A DNA stretch of 64,000 nt from Trichobilharzia regenti (Eukaryota; Platyhelminthes; Trematoda; Strigeidida; Schistosomatidae). A model generated the notes under the pieces. It was given only the letters and a program-made list of their open reading frames with translations. It made no database searches and was not told the origin of the DNA. Of the stretch, positions 32,718-43,640 are shown in pieces. Positions within the stretch are counted from its first letter, which is position 1; the number at the start of each line of letters is the position of its first letter. Where the stretch lies: assembly GCA_944472135.2 (NCBI GenBank), contig OX235263.1, positions 2,029,517 through 2,093,516 on the forward strand. Reading direction: 5' to 3'. Both the position numbers and the translations under genes were made by a program.

Positions 32718-33308
32718 ATGTTATCTTTTGATGTATCCTCCTTGTTGACCAACGTACCGCTAATGGAGACAGTGGATTTTATATGTGAGGAGATTACTAC
32801 GCGAAACATAGACATCGTCATTTCTGTATCCACCTTGAAGGAACTTATTTTAAGATGTACAATGAACGTTCATTTCTTATTCAATAAGGAATATTACACA
32901 CAAATTGATGGTGTAGCTATGGGTTCCCCATTAGGCCCAATCCTAGCTGATTTTTTCCTCGCTAAGTTAGAGAATGGACCACTGAAAGGAGCAATTAGTA
33001 ACTTGGATTTCTACTGTCGATATATGGATGATACATTTATGGTCATATAAAACGAGGACGACGCAATGAACATCCTTGACAAGTTTAATGATGCTCATTC
33101 AGCAATAAACTTTACCATAGAGAAAGAAAGTAATGATAGTATCTCATTCCTAGACGTCTTCACGGCAAGGGAAGAAGATGGCACACTAAGAAGGAGTGTG
33201 TATAGGGAACCTACAACAACAGGTCAGTACACTCATTTTTTGAGTTTTTTTGTACCCTTGAAATATAAACGTAACCGCGTGAAGTGTCTGGTTCCTATAG
33301 CTAGGTAA
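32718..33308 (+). pseudogene. Penelope reverse transcriptase
   Basis: Two stretches in the same frame, separated by a stop at 33048. The first has SFDVSSLLTNVPL (motif A region; the catalytic Asp follows SF), IDGVAMGSPLGPILADFF (motif B) and YMDDTFMV (motif C, catalytic Asp pair intact). The second has NILDKFNDAHSAINFTIEKE, FLDVFTAREEDGTLRRSVYR and a TTTGQYTHF block. Apart from the stop, the sequence is well conserved, suggesting fairly recent death. The N-terminal part of the RT is missing. Confidence 0.85.
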
Positions 33309-33426
33309 ATCTGTTCAGACGACTGCTTCAATGAGGAGCTTAAAATTATTAGAGAATTACTTAGAAAAAATGGTTATCCAGATAAGTTCATCGAGAAAAA
33401 TATGAATTCAACATCTAGGAGTCAGT

Positions 33427-34212
33427 ATGGCGACAGTTCCGAAAAAGCCACTCTTCATAAAACTGCAGTTTCTCGGTGGCAGCATAAGTGAAATAATAAC
33501 ACAGCGCCTGAAGAATGCAGTTAAAAGAGCTTATTATGCAGCAGAGGTACGTTGTCTCTTCACAACCACCCCTATTCTACGTTCGAGAAATAAGGACAAT
33601 CTACCTAATTTCGCCTTCGCCTCTATGTGTATCTACCACTTTGGTTACAGCTGCGGAGCCAGCTACATCAGGCGTACAATTAGGCAGATTCATCACCGTA
33701 TTTCCGAATATCATCCGGCTTGGTTAAGCAAGGGATAAACAAGATCTATTCGTAGCTCTGTTTTATCCCACCTTGTAGATAGTGAGCATAAGGTTGATGT
33801 TAATACTGCATTTAAAATTATTTATCGCATTCCTACTAATCTTAATTTTGCTTTACGAGTTCATCTTCTACATACAGCTGAAGCAATAGGAATTCACCTG
33901 AAGAAGCCAAACCTGTGTGTTCAGAAGAAATTTGTACAGCCACTTTCCTTACCTTGGCCATCGTTATATGAATGTACAAAGCGGATTACTTCGCCCCCTT
34001 ACCCTAAACCTTTTAAAAATTATGATAATTATAATTACTCAAACTATTTTATTTTTCTGACTACTTCATCTTTAATTACGTGTTATCCTTGTAAAAATTA
34101 TTTTATTCTTATGACCACTTCAACCTTAGTTACAAGTTATTATTGTCCAAATTGTTTTATTTTCTTTAACATTTTGTTACGTAATCAACCTGCGCACACG
34201 CCTATTCCTTAA
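33427..34212 (+). pseudogene. Penelope GIY-YIG endonuclease and C-terminus
   Basis: The frame carries VPKKPLFIKLQFLGGSISE, then CIYHFGYSCGASYIRRTIRQ, where the family has a YIGRT motif and Gly is changed to Arg; next RISEYHPAWLSKG and, after an in-frame stop at 33736, SSVLSHLVDSEH, TAFKIIYRIPTNL and LCVQKKFVQPLSLPWP. Together these blocks mark the Penelope-type GIY-YIG domain. It would nick target DNA to start reverse transcription; the lost Gly and the stop suggest it does not. Confidence 0.85.
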
Positions 34213-34440
34213 TTACTCTTCATTTTTTCAAAATTACGCATTATGCAATTCACTTGTTGTAACCATTTCTACCTTTTAATTGTGTGTATTGATTTTCTTC
34301 GTTAATTATCAGCCCACTGCCTGACATGTTGACACTGACTAATTATTGTGAACAAACATATCACAACTTGATTGGTAAATTGTTGTGTATTGTAATAAAA
34401 ATGCTATACGTGTATATTACAGTAGAGCCAGAGTGAAATG

Positions 34441-34830
34441 AGGATCGAATTGAGAAGTAAATATTTCTTCGCTCAATCTTTCTGTTTTCTAAATGTCTAA
34501 ATGGGGATTTCTTCTATATTGAAGTCTTATGTTCAACTAGGAATTCGAAGGAATGAAGAAATCATATGACAACTTCTTCAGGAATCATGATTGGTGAAGG
34601 AACGGATTAGTTTCCAAAAGGGAGGAAACTAAAGAAAGTTGTGAAGTACCAAACACAACAAGTGTTAAACGAAGATGAAAGGAATGGAATAGAAATACCC
34701 TTCGTAAAATAGAGTTTCATCATAAGACCTCTAAGGTTCTTTGGCATTATTGGATGCTATCTGGCTACTAGATATCTCTATGTTCCTTCTTTACAGTAGG
34801 AATAATAATAATACTAATAAATAGATAATA
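34441..34830. other. No gene seen
   Basis: Includes TTCTTCGCTCAATC near 34465, which may belong to the Penelope terminal sequence; the rest is unrecognised. Confidence 0.35.
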
Positions 34831-34831
34831 A

Positions 34832-35054
34832 TTTTTCCTTCACGTTCCCAGTGGAACATAGGGCTCCAAGCTAGTGGCTTGAAGTCTCTGTAGCAGTGTT
34901 TAGTTTTACAGGATGGGGTTGCTAGCCTCATGCCCAACCTTTCCTCTTTACCAGCATTATTTCTGGCTTAGCGAGGTAAAAGATTGGCCGAGGATCGAAC
35001 CCCAGACCATGTGCATGGTCGGTGAGCGTCCTAACCGCTGTGCCACCGACGCTA
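34832..35054 (-). mobile_element. SINE-2 copy
   Basis: Minus strand: head GCGTCGGTGGCACAGCGGTT, B-box-like GGGGTTCGATCC, body, CCTATGTTCCACTGGGAACG tail and A-rich end. The head-to-body junction is shorter than at 15866. Confidence 0.85.
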
Positions 35055-35510
35055 GTAATAATACTAATAAAAGCAATTATTTCATATTCACCCAAGAGCT
35101 GTGAGTGTCATTAGTCATTGCCCTTTAACTTCTTGTGGAACTTACTCAACCAAAAAGCTTCATATATATCGCTTAAAATAAGCAATGGGAGACTTCAGTA
35201 AATTGGTGTTGGTGTTCTCTTCATCCTATCACCCTTATCTTTCACCTCACACTAATTCTCTGGTGTGATTCAGGTTGGTAAAAAGTGGCCAAAACTGAAA
35301 TCAACATGTCAAGTCAATGACTGCACAAGTAGAAGTGTTTATTCTTCTAATCCGGATTTAGCTGACGTTGTGGACATGAAATAACCTCACTGAACAAGTC
35401 ATTTGACCTTGAGCCAATTACCAACTAATGAGAGCAGTTTATTCTCTCTTGACCTAGCCGAACTTATATTTGGCTGAGAATGTATAAATATGATGCGTTT
35501 TCATTAATAG
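35055..35510. other. No gene seen
   Basis: Nothing recognised. Confidence 0.3.
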
Positions 35511-35511
35511 A

Positions 35512-36795
35512 GGTCGGTTAGCCAGTCGACCGGAACAGGCTGGATTCAGGAGAAACAAATCATGTATTGATCAAATCGCCACTCTACGGATAATCATTGA
35601 ACAAAGCTTGGAATGGCAGTCACCTCTCTATCTCAACTCCATCGACTTTGAAAAGGCCTTCGACAGTGCAGCGTCGATCGAGAGGTGATTTGGCAACTAC
35701 TTTGCTACTACGGGGTCCCATCGACAATTATACATCTCATCCAACAGTTATACGACAATGCTGCATACCACCAAGTAATTCACAACGGGAACCTTATGGA
35801 ATCCTTCAAAGTGAGGACAGGAGTAAGACAAGGCTGCCTACTATCGCCAATGATTTTCCTGATTGCAGTAGATTGGATAATGCAACAGACAGTGGCGGCC
35901 AATGAGGAAACAGGCATAAAATGGACCCACACAAAAAACTTGGAGGATCTGGACTTCGCCGATTATATATGTCTGATTTCCCACAAACTGAAAGATATGC
36001 AAGTGAACACCAACAAGTTGGCAGAAGACGCATCCAGAGAAGATAGGACTTCAGGTGAACACAGAGAAAACAGAGGTGATGAGAATTCTGGGCCGACAGC
36101 AACAGAAACAACAGACAACAATCAGCCAGCATAAATGGGAGGAACCTGAAAGAAACAACCTCCTTCACCTACCTGGGAAGCATCGTTTCAACTACAGGCC
36201 AGCGGAACTGACGAGGATATCAAACCTAGAATCGTAAAAGCAAGACAAGCTTTCAATACTCCCAAGTCTGTGTGGAGGTCAACAGCACTCAGCATCAAAA
36301 ATAAGATCCGGATTTTCAACTCCAATGTGAATTCAGTCAGTGCCACTTACTATACGGATCAAAGATTTGACTAGCGCGTCATAAAGAGCATCTCAAATAA
36401 ACTTCAGAACTTCATTAACAGTTGTCTTCGCTCAGTACTCAAGACCAGATGGCCAGAAAGGATCAGTAATAGGCACCTCTGGAAGCGAACGAACCAGAAA
36501 CCGATTATGAAACAAATAGGTAGGAAGAAATAGAGATGAATTGGCCATACTCTGATGAAACCAGCAAGTGACATCACTAGATAAGCCATAGCTCGAATGG
36601 AACCAGACTGAATGGGAAGCAGCGAGTTGGTCGTTAGTTAGAAAGTGACTTGGAGGAGGCCATGTGAAGAGGAGATGAAAGCGTGTGGGCAGACTTGGAG
36701 CGGAGTGAAAAAATTGGCAGAAGACCGAACTCAACGGAGATGTGCAGTTGAAGCCCTATGTTCCTCTAGGAATTAATGGATGTAATAATAAATAA
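35512..36795 (+). mobile_element. LINE A, RT to 3' end
   Basis: Close relative of the copy at 9891 but extends further 5' (RPEQAGFRRNKSCIDQIATL). RT motif A IDFEKAFDS is followed by the same short insertion as at 9891. Then come motif B, LEDLDFADYICLISHKL (motif C with Tyr for the second Asp), NTEKTEVMRI, the RWIGHTL-like region and the tail CCTCTAGGAATTAATGGATG with an AAT-rich run. Confidence 0.85.
35685..36134 (+). pseudogene. LINE A reverse transcriptase, motifs B and C
   Basis: A 149-codon frame from IWQLLCYYGVPSTIIHLIQQ through VRTGVRQGCLLSPMIFLI (motif B) to LDFADYICLIS (motif C). The expected catalytic pair Asp-Asp is Asp-Tyr, so the enzyme would be dead even without the upstream frameshift and the one that follows near 36045. 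Confidence 0.75.
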
Positions 36796-36841
36796 TAATA
36801 CCCAATATCTTATCTTCTGGCGTTACAATTTCCCTTCAACT

Positions 36842-37540
36842 AAGGGCGGGTGTACTGCTCATCAGTCCGCTCCGTCCTCCTTTATGCCTATGAGCAAGAC
36901 CTAGCCACTGAGAGTGGAAGACATGAAAAGATTAGCTGTCTTTGATCATAGGTGCCTGCGCTCTATTTCCGGTGTAAAGTGGCATAATAAGGTGAGCAAC
37001 ATAGAGGTTAGGCGTAGAGTTCTAGGTAAACAAGGAAAATCAATCGACGAAGTCGTGAAGTTACAAAGACTGAGATGGTTGGGATACGTGTTCGTATGCC
37101 AAGCCATCGCCTCCCTCGACGAGTAATGTTAGCGGATATAGGGTCAGGCTGGAAAAAAGCTAGCGGCGGTCAAACAAAAACTTGGCTTCACCAGACAATG
37201 AAATCCACAACAGTTGGTCTAAGCCAGTCACGTAGGAAGGTGTAGACTTCCAGGCTGGGGTCCTCGGGACGGTAAAAATCAATGGTTGGAAACAATTGGT
37301 GACATGGCTCAAACTCATCGTTCTCAGTGGCGCAGATGCATCCACTCCTTGTGACATATGATCTCCACCAACGAAACTGTTTTGTTCTTCGTTATTACTC
37401 CTTTGTCTCACACCTCTGCTCACTGTTTCTATTATGCTTTTCTTGTAATTTCTTCTCTTGCTTCGCGTGCTACACGGAGTGTGGCGACTTGAACTCCCGC
37501 ACATTTGTGCAAAGTTCTATGTCGAAAACACAGACAGATA
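36842..37540 (+). mobile_element. LINE B, short 3' copy
   Basis: Starts abruptly at AAGGGCGGGTGTACTGCTCA and runs to GTGCAAAGTTCTATGTCGAA and a CAGACAGATAGACA tail. It carries the same CCTATGAGCAAGACC frameshift as 31250-32340. It is typical of 5' truncation during target-primed reverse transcription. Confidence 0.85.
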
Positions 37541-37675
37541 GACAACTGAGCTATCATGTCAGAGAGGATGTCTTCGTTTGTCTACAGAGTTGATTGAGTA
37601 ATTCTATTTGCAGATGCAGTAATCGCCCCATTATGCAATCACAGTTAAGCAGTCCCACGATCATACATACACGAC

Positions 37676-37865
37676 TGGGTACGGTCTCAGTGGCTGAATC
37701 GTGTACGAGCTCGCCATGTAACCAGAAAGTCCTGGGTTCGAATCCCGGTGGGTGCGTACTGGTGAAGAGTCCTAAAGCAGATCGACAAAACAGCTGTCCA
37801 GTACTCCCAGGTTTTCCAACAGTTCTCTAACCGATGTCAGCTCATGATGAAATACTGTAACCAAC
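37676..37865 (+). mobile_element. Hammerhead-like SINE (family 2)
   Basis: Head TCTCAGTGGCTGAATCGTGT, B box GGGTTCGAATCCC (perfect), GTGCGTACTGGTGAAGAGTC, then ACAAAACAGCTGTCCAGTAC, CCCAGGTTTTCCAACAGTTC and AACCGATGTCAGCTCATGAT. The head is the best preserved in the family but the GAAA box has become CAAAA. Confidence 0.7.
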
Positions 37866-37959
37866 ACTTACTTGTGACTCTGTAGCCACCTAGAATAGTA
37901 AAATCATTCCTTCTACGACTGCAATCTACAGGGAGAGGCGGCTAATAGTGAGATTTTAT

Positions 37960-38490
37960 CACAGCGTCTGATAAGTGTCTTCAAAAGGACTTTTAACGCG
38001 GTTAAGTTATGCTGTTCATTCAACTAGCCGACGTATACTTACTTCAAAAAGAAAGCTTAAACTGCTTTGTTTCGTCTATTTCATGTACTCCCATAGAGAT
38101 ACAGTCAGGCAAGTTCATTATCGAATTTATGAACACCTCCCACCTTGGTTTGATAAAGGTTTGAATAATGATATGCTATTATTAATTAAATCATTTCACT
38201 TTATGCTAAATACTGCTCTGAAGATGCTGTCCAGAAGGACGATGAAAGCTCCGCAACTAAATCAACTAGCTCAGAGAACACTATTCATTGCAAAACTACC
38301 TTATCTTATCGGTACCAGTCTACTATAACAAAAGCTCTCAAAGTTATTTATCGTATTTCACACACCCTTTCTCATGCTCTACTAGTACAACTTTTACACG
38401 CAACTCAGAGAATCAGAATTCATCTGAAAAAGTCAAACGTGTATATGTTCAAAAGAAATTTATACAGTCGCTTTCTTTACCTTGACTAAC
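37960..38490 (+). mobile_element. Penelope-like element, 3' coding fragment
   Basis: Broken frames give RDTVRQVHYRIYEHLPPWF (after the YIGRT position), then KALKVIYRISHTLSHALL and VYVQKKFIQSLSLP. The order matches 33650-33990. An internal unrelated-looking stretch (about 38225-38330) may be a rearrangement. Confidence 0.75.
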
Positions 38491-38920
38491 CATATAATAT
38501 GCATTAAGTTTTACAAACAAACTTCCACTCTCCTTGTATTACATTGTTTTGTCACTTGGTTATTTTATTATGAATAAAATTCTAGCTAATTTATGTTAAC
38601 TTGTATTTTACGTAATTCTTCTGAGTCATTATCGCTTCACATATTTCTTGATTATGCAATAACTTGTTGGTAACACCTACAAATTTTAACTGTTTTGATG
38701 ATTTTCGACCGTTTATTTCTAACTACCCTTCCCCTGTATATCCAAAATTCACAATTCTTGTTGACTAACATAACAACGTTATGGATATACATTTGATAGA
38801 AACGACTACACATATCAGTGTAGAAATAATGATGAGAAACTAACTCATTCAAGAATATTTCGTCACTCAATTTATTATTTTTCCTAACATCAACTTGTTT
38901 CAATTTTGACTATGGATTAA
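38491..38920. other. No gene seen
   Basis: Probably Penelope 3' UTR followed by unrecognised sequence. Confidence 0.35.
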
Positions 38921-38924
38921 TATC

Positions 38925-39080
38925 AATTACAGAACCATTGGAAAAACCTAATAAAGATAACTGGAGAGCTGTTTCGTCCGAGTCTGTGACTTGTCATCAG
39001 TATGCACCCACATAAGTTCGAACCTAGAACCTTCCAGCTACAAGGCAAGCCACCGGGACGTAACTCAATGAATTCTAACT
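38925..39080 (-). mobile_element. Hammerhead-like SINE (family 2), intact core boxes
   Basis: Minus strand: AGGTTCGAACTTATGTG (B-box-like), then GCATACTGATGACAAGTC, ACAGACTCGGACGAAACAGC and TCTCCAGTTATC. CTGATGA (38994-39000) and GAAA are both present with stem II between them, so among the ten copies this keeps the catalytic boxes best. Confidence 0.65.
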
Positions 39081-39351
39081 TATACCAATTTGTGATTTAG
39101 CGTGATAAATAATCATGTGTGTGTGTGTGTGGTCAAACTGGAAACAGATCAAATCCCAACAAACTAGATCTTAAAAAACAGTAGCACGTCAAGTTGTTAA
39201 GATCAATTGAAGAGCATACGTATAATTGACAATATACATAGAAATATATAATATAAAGTTGAATATCAATTAAAATCAGGCGAAACAAAAAGAAAGAATT
39301 AAAGCAACAATTAGACATAATAATAAGAAGAATTTGCTTTCCTCCAAAATA

Positions 39352-40255
39352 GTAAGATAAGATAATAGCTTTATTCCAAAACAGTACTTGTGATACAGAA
39401 TGGAATTCTCAGCATTTCACTACATACAGTATTGCATCCAGTTAGTACATTAACAATAAATAAAGTTCTACATAGATTAAAGTTATCTCAGTCAGTTTTG
39501 ACAACAACATATTAGCATGTCAGTAGCAAAGCCAAAATTAAACAGCGTGTTTGAAGGTGTTAGAAAAGTAGATACTACTAGCATATTTACTGGCGTAAGC
39601 GATAGCAAAATGGTCGAGATATACAGAGTGTGAAAGAACGAACAAGAATGTTTTAAGTAGAGTTTGTAAGGAAGAGAGAAACAAAACAGCACATAACAAA
39701 AATAAATACAGAAAGAAAAAAAAAGGTAGAGAGAAAACGTTGTACCTATAAATGATATGAGTTGGAAAGACGAGATCCAATTGTTCTACTGACTATTTAT
39801 TAAGTTATAAGTTTCACGCCTGATACTTTCTTTATCGCACAGAACACAAGCTAAGTAGGGTATGGATGAGTTTTTGTACTTACTAATGCAGGCATATAGT
39901 TTCCTATATAGGTTTCTGGTTTTGCCTGAAGAGATACAAGGTAGGGGAGAGTTGTGAATGTAGAGGGTGTTGAGTCAGATAAAATGGATTTTGCCCATTT
40001 TTCACATGAGTCCATGTGCCTGTCCACCAGAATATTAAAAAGCTGGCTAAGTGGCAAACTGCTTATCCTGCTGACAACCTTTAACATCCTGCGTAATAAG
40101 GTATAGTCCTTCTTCAATAGCCCAGGCATAACTAAGGGGGAACAATAGAGAATGATAGGCAGAATACGGGAGTTAACAAATTGTAGGAGTAAGGAATACA
40201 ATATATTTACAATATAGTGGGGAAATTCCAGCATTTAGTACAATATTGAATCTAA
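39352..40255 (-). mobile_element. LINE C (CR1-like), 3' end
   Basis: The minus-strand frame at 40234-39851 reads RILPIILYCSPLVMPGLLKK, MLKVVSRISSLPLSQLFN, ILVDRHMDSCEKWAKSIL. The 3' end has CTGAGAATTCCATTCTGTAT and GGAATAAAGCTATTATCTTA. Longer and less damaged than the copy at 6222. Confidence 0.8.
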
Positions 40256-40614
40256 TTTACTCGACAACAACACCAGAAACAGGAATAATGTTACAGGATT
40301 GATAATAAGGTCAAAGAGTGGGTCGCAGTTACATAATAATAATACAATAACGGTGAGGAAAATTGAGTGTTAATAAAACTAGGATAGTAACAAATGTGAT
40401 AAATTGTCACAAACAGTTGTTAAAAAGGAGTTACGTAATAATATGAATAGTTTGATGGTTGAGTTATACTCAAGATGAACATAGAAACAAAGTAGGAAAT
40501 ATGAAATAGCGTAAGAAGGAATTCTAAAGGAATACATAACTCCACCCAAAACTTACTAACTCTCACCACCTTTAGTTAAAATAACCATATCCAGTTTTGT
40601 TTTTGTTCGGCGAA

Positions 40615-40615
<1 letters not shown>

Positions 40616-40661
<46 letters not shown>
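40616..40661. repeat. (TA)n microsatellite
   Basis: About 22 uninterrupted TA units, next to Penelope-terminal-like sequence. Confidence 0.95.
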
Positions 40662-40664
<3 letters not shown>

Positions 40665-40668
<4 letters not shown>

Positions 40669-41000
40669 CCTATATATTTGCGGTTGTACAGCCATACGCT
40701 GAGGAAACCATCCTGTGACATCACTAGACAAGCCATCGCTCGAGTGGAACCCGAAAGGGAAGCGGCGAGTTGGTCGTTAGTGTGAGGGTGACTTGGAGGA
40801 GGTCATGTGAAGAGGAGATGAAAGCGTGTGGGCAGACTTGGAGCGGAGTGAAAAAGTTGGCAGAAAACCGAAGGCAATGGAGATGCACAGCTGAAGCCTT
40901 ATGTTCCTCCGGGAATTAAAGGATATAATAATAATAACAGCAAAGAAAATGAATTCGACGAAAACAGACTCTTTGCTGAACTACGTGTTCTTGTTTTCAC
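40665..41000 (+). mobile_element. Penelope terminal-like sequence with LINE A 3' insertion
   Basis: GCGGTTGTACAG (about 40680) and CGACGAAAACAGACTCTTTG with GCTGAACTACG (about 40958-40990) are the two halves of the sequence also seen at 11120-11205. Between them (40691-40938) is a short LINE A 3' end running from CATACGCTGAGGAAACCATC to CCTCCGGGAATTAAAGGATA. Confidence 0.65.
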
Positions 41001-41039
41001 AGTTATGAATTTCACGCTTCATGCTATCTCTCTGTTACA

Positions 41040-41168
41040 TAGAAGGCCGGCCAAATATGGTATTGTTGAGATTTTACACTTGGTTGAGCAAGTGAGCATA
41101 CAGTCTTTTATAATGATGTCTACTCCTACCCGATGAGATGCAGTAAGGGGAGAGATGAGTATAGAGGG
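41040..41168 (-). mobile_element. LINE C short fragment
   Basis: Minus strand reads LYTHLSPYCISSGRSRHHYK, the conserved C-terminal block of LINE C. Confidence 0.65.
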
Positions 41169-41186
41169 CGGGGGGGGTGTTAATTT

Positions 41187-41390
41187 ATATATTTATTTTT
41201 ATTTTATTTTGATTACAGCTTGATTCCACACCGTATTTTTGGTACAAGTATGGAAATTTCAGCGTGGATATAGGTAGCCCAAATTTCGCAGGCCAACCAT
41301 AGATATCAGGTGTGTGTTGGCGTGGGCTCGAACCCCGGACCATGTGCATGGTCCGCGAGAGTCCTAGCCACTGTGCCACCGACGCACAAG
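41187..41390 (-). mobile_element. SINE-1 copy
   Basis: On the minus strand GTGCGTCGGTGGCACAGTGG head, GGGGTTCGAGCCC B-box-like segment, body, AATACGGTGTGGAATCAAGC and an AT-rich end; full length. Confidence 0.85.
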
Positions 41391-41394
41391 CAAT

Positions 41395-42200
41395 ATCGAA
41401 TTGGATCATTTTTTCACATGAGTTCAAAATATCCTTTCTTGACATTCAACTAACAAGACGAGAACACGATGGAACATTGAAGAGATCTATCTACAGAAAG
41501 ACGACGTGGAACGAACAGCTCACCAACTTTCACAGTCAGGTACCTCTATACACCAAACGAAACCTGATCCGTTCACTCAGTTACGCAGAATTTGCACCCC
41601 GGACACCATAGAAGATGAACTGAACAATCTCAAGAGAATCCTCGTCAAGAATTGTTATCCAGAACGATTTATTGCGAAATCCATGAATCCTAGACCACAA
41701 AAGCTGTCCACGCTTAGCGTCCCGAAAAAAATACTCTACATGAACCTTCAATTCAATGGAGATATATCTGCGGAAACACTGAAAAATCGACTGTCACGCT
41801 CACTTTAGAAGACCTTCTTCGCAGCTGAACTACGACTAACCTTCTCCACAAAACCTACGATTCATGTGAAGGATAAGTTACCACTGCTGGTATCATCAAT
41901 GTGTATCTACCAATTCATCTGCTCATGTGGAGCCACGTAAATCGGCAGTACCCAGCGTTCGCTTTCCAAACGTATCACCGAACACTCACCAGCATAGCTT
42001 TACAAAGGAGAAAAACGATGCACTCGCAGCTCTATCTTAGAACATCTGATAGATTCCGGACATACTTCAAAGTAGTCTGCAGAATACGAATCAGTCTTCC
42101 TAAAGGTGTACGAATCAGACTTCCTCAAACTACAGATGTAATGGCTATTCAATTGCTAATTCCTGAATTCTGCATACAGAAGAAGTTCGTTTAATCACTA
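41395..42200 (+). mobile_element. Penelope-like element, RT end to C-terminus
   Basis: SFLDIQLTRREHDGTLKRS and SIYRKTTWNEQL (RT end), then ICTPDTIEDELNNLKRIL, KNCYPERFIAKSMN, VPKKILYMNLQFNGDIS (linker) and CIYQFICSCGAT, where the GIY-YIG core is damaged by a stop. A diverged tail ends at FCIQKKFV (42194). Frame changes occur near 41560, 41810 and 42040. The 3' flank continues into the 13.3-kb duplicated unit. Confidence 0.8.
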
Positions 42201-43439
42201 CACTTGCAATGCACGTTATCTGTCTTAATACCTGACAGGCAATTTTTATTTCTTTCTGTCTCTTCATTAGTATTATTCTGTCTTTTCAATTATAATATTT
42301 TACATTGTCAATCTTCTGGTTCTCTACCTCCCACCCGATTCAATTTCTGCACCTCATTACCACCGTTACTCACTTGACTAACGCTCAATTTCTAGTCAAA
42401 TATGCTGTGTCATCCAAACTATTTGCTCACTTTTAGTCCTAATTTAAATGGCATTATTCTCTACCTCACCTCTACTTGGTCTCTACCTATAAGTACCTAT
42501 GTTGCTACCGTGACCTAAGTTGAAACATTTCAGTCAATTATATTACATCTAAGTTACAAACTCAAGCTTACTTTAGTTGCTGTCTAATTAACTTTGTTGC
42601 TACATTATATCACTCTTGCATTACCTGATTAATTATCTAAACTTGACACACCTCATGTACAAAAACTGTAAAAGTAAAGGACACCTACGTGATTGCCCTA
42701 ACTTCTTAATGTAGTAGGTGGTTAGACGGAACATTTAACTAGAAATTGACAAAATTTGAGATGACCAAGAAAAGTCTAAAGTATTTAAAACAATTATAAC
42801 TTATAAATGATTTAAGGCTGAAGGCGAAATTATCAGACTTTAACATTTAAGCGATGTTAACCACGGTGAGGGAAAATGACTGCCTGAATTCTTTCTGAAC
42901 ACACATAAATTCAATTTCTTTAGGCAGAAGGAGAACTCGTAGAGCAAAAATTAGAATTGACCAGATTACGAGGGAACATTAAAAAAATGCCTCGTTAACC
43001 TTAGCGAATAAACGGTGAGCTAAAAACAAAGCTATGAATAGAACTTGTTAATTCCTTGCTTAACTAGGCAGGATTATGTTTACAAATCCGATTATGAACA
43101 TGCCTAATTGGAATTCTTGACATATTGGAATCAATAACATCCAAGACTTGGCTAGATAACAGGATTTGGGACGTGACTGCTTCGCTCCCAATAACTTTTC
43201 ATGTCCGTTTATACGTAAGCATAAAAGTGTGCGAACCGGAGTCTAAGCACGTTTTCCAGAAGGAGCGGTAGTCTTCTACTGACCCTCGCCAACGATACCC
43301 TATCGCTATGTGGTCTGTCTGAGTCCAACGTCGATTTGGTGATGGAGGTCGCCAGGTTACACAATGTCCAAGTGCCTAAAGTTAGTGCTAACTAGGAACG
43401 GATGATTATCTGAATAGAACTGTAGAAGACGACCACCGT

Positions 43440-43640
43440 TGTTAGTTCGTCTACAAATCATACACCACTTTTCACGGGAGATAGAGCGCAGGCACGTATG
43501 ATCAAAGACACCCTATGGAGTTGCCATGTCGACCAACTAACCAGCAATGATTCTCTCTTACAATTCGGTTGGCAAAATCTCATCCTGATGAGCACTTATT
43601 TCAAACTTAGGAAATACTATCTCGTTTAACGACTACCCAC
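43440..43640 (-). mobile_element. LINE B fragment, strongly decayed
   Basis: On the minus strand TTTGATCATACGTGCCTGCG and CTCTATCTCCCGTGAAAAGT correspond to the FDHRCLRSISRVKW block. Repeated at 58832-59032. Confidence 0.6.

Larger units (their letters stand above)
32576..34440 (+). mobile_element. Penelope-like element, best copy
   Basis: Order: a partial repeat of the RT end (32576-32711), RT core (32718-33050), RT end again plus linker (33066-33420), GIY-YIG-type endonuclease (33427-33738), C-terminal block to 34212, then a 3' flank. In-frame stops at 33048, 33306 and 33736 and one shift near 33420 make it inactive. Penelope elements are telomerase-related retroelements that join an RT to a GIY-YIG nuclease, as seen here. 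Confidence 0.9.

Noticed and set aside
40616..40661. (TA)n run as a replication origin or promoter
   Set aside because: It is a simple microsatellite with no supporting context.
42333..43135. LTR of a retrovirus-like element, because it is repeated directly at 55640
   Set aside because: The repeat is far longer than an LTR, includes several unrelated LINE fragments, and no gag/pol lies between; a segmental duplication explains it.
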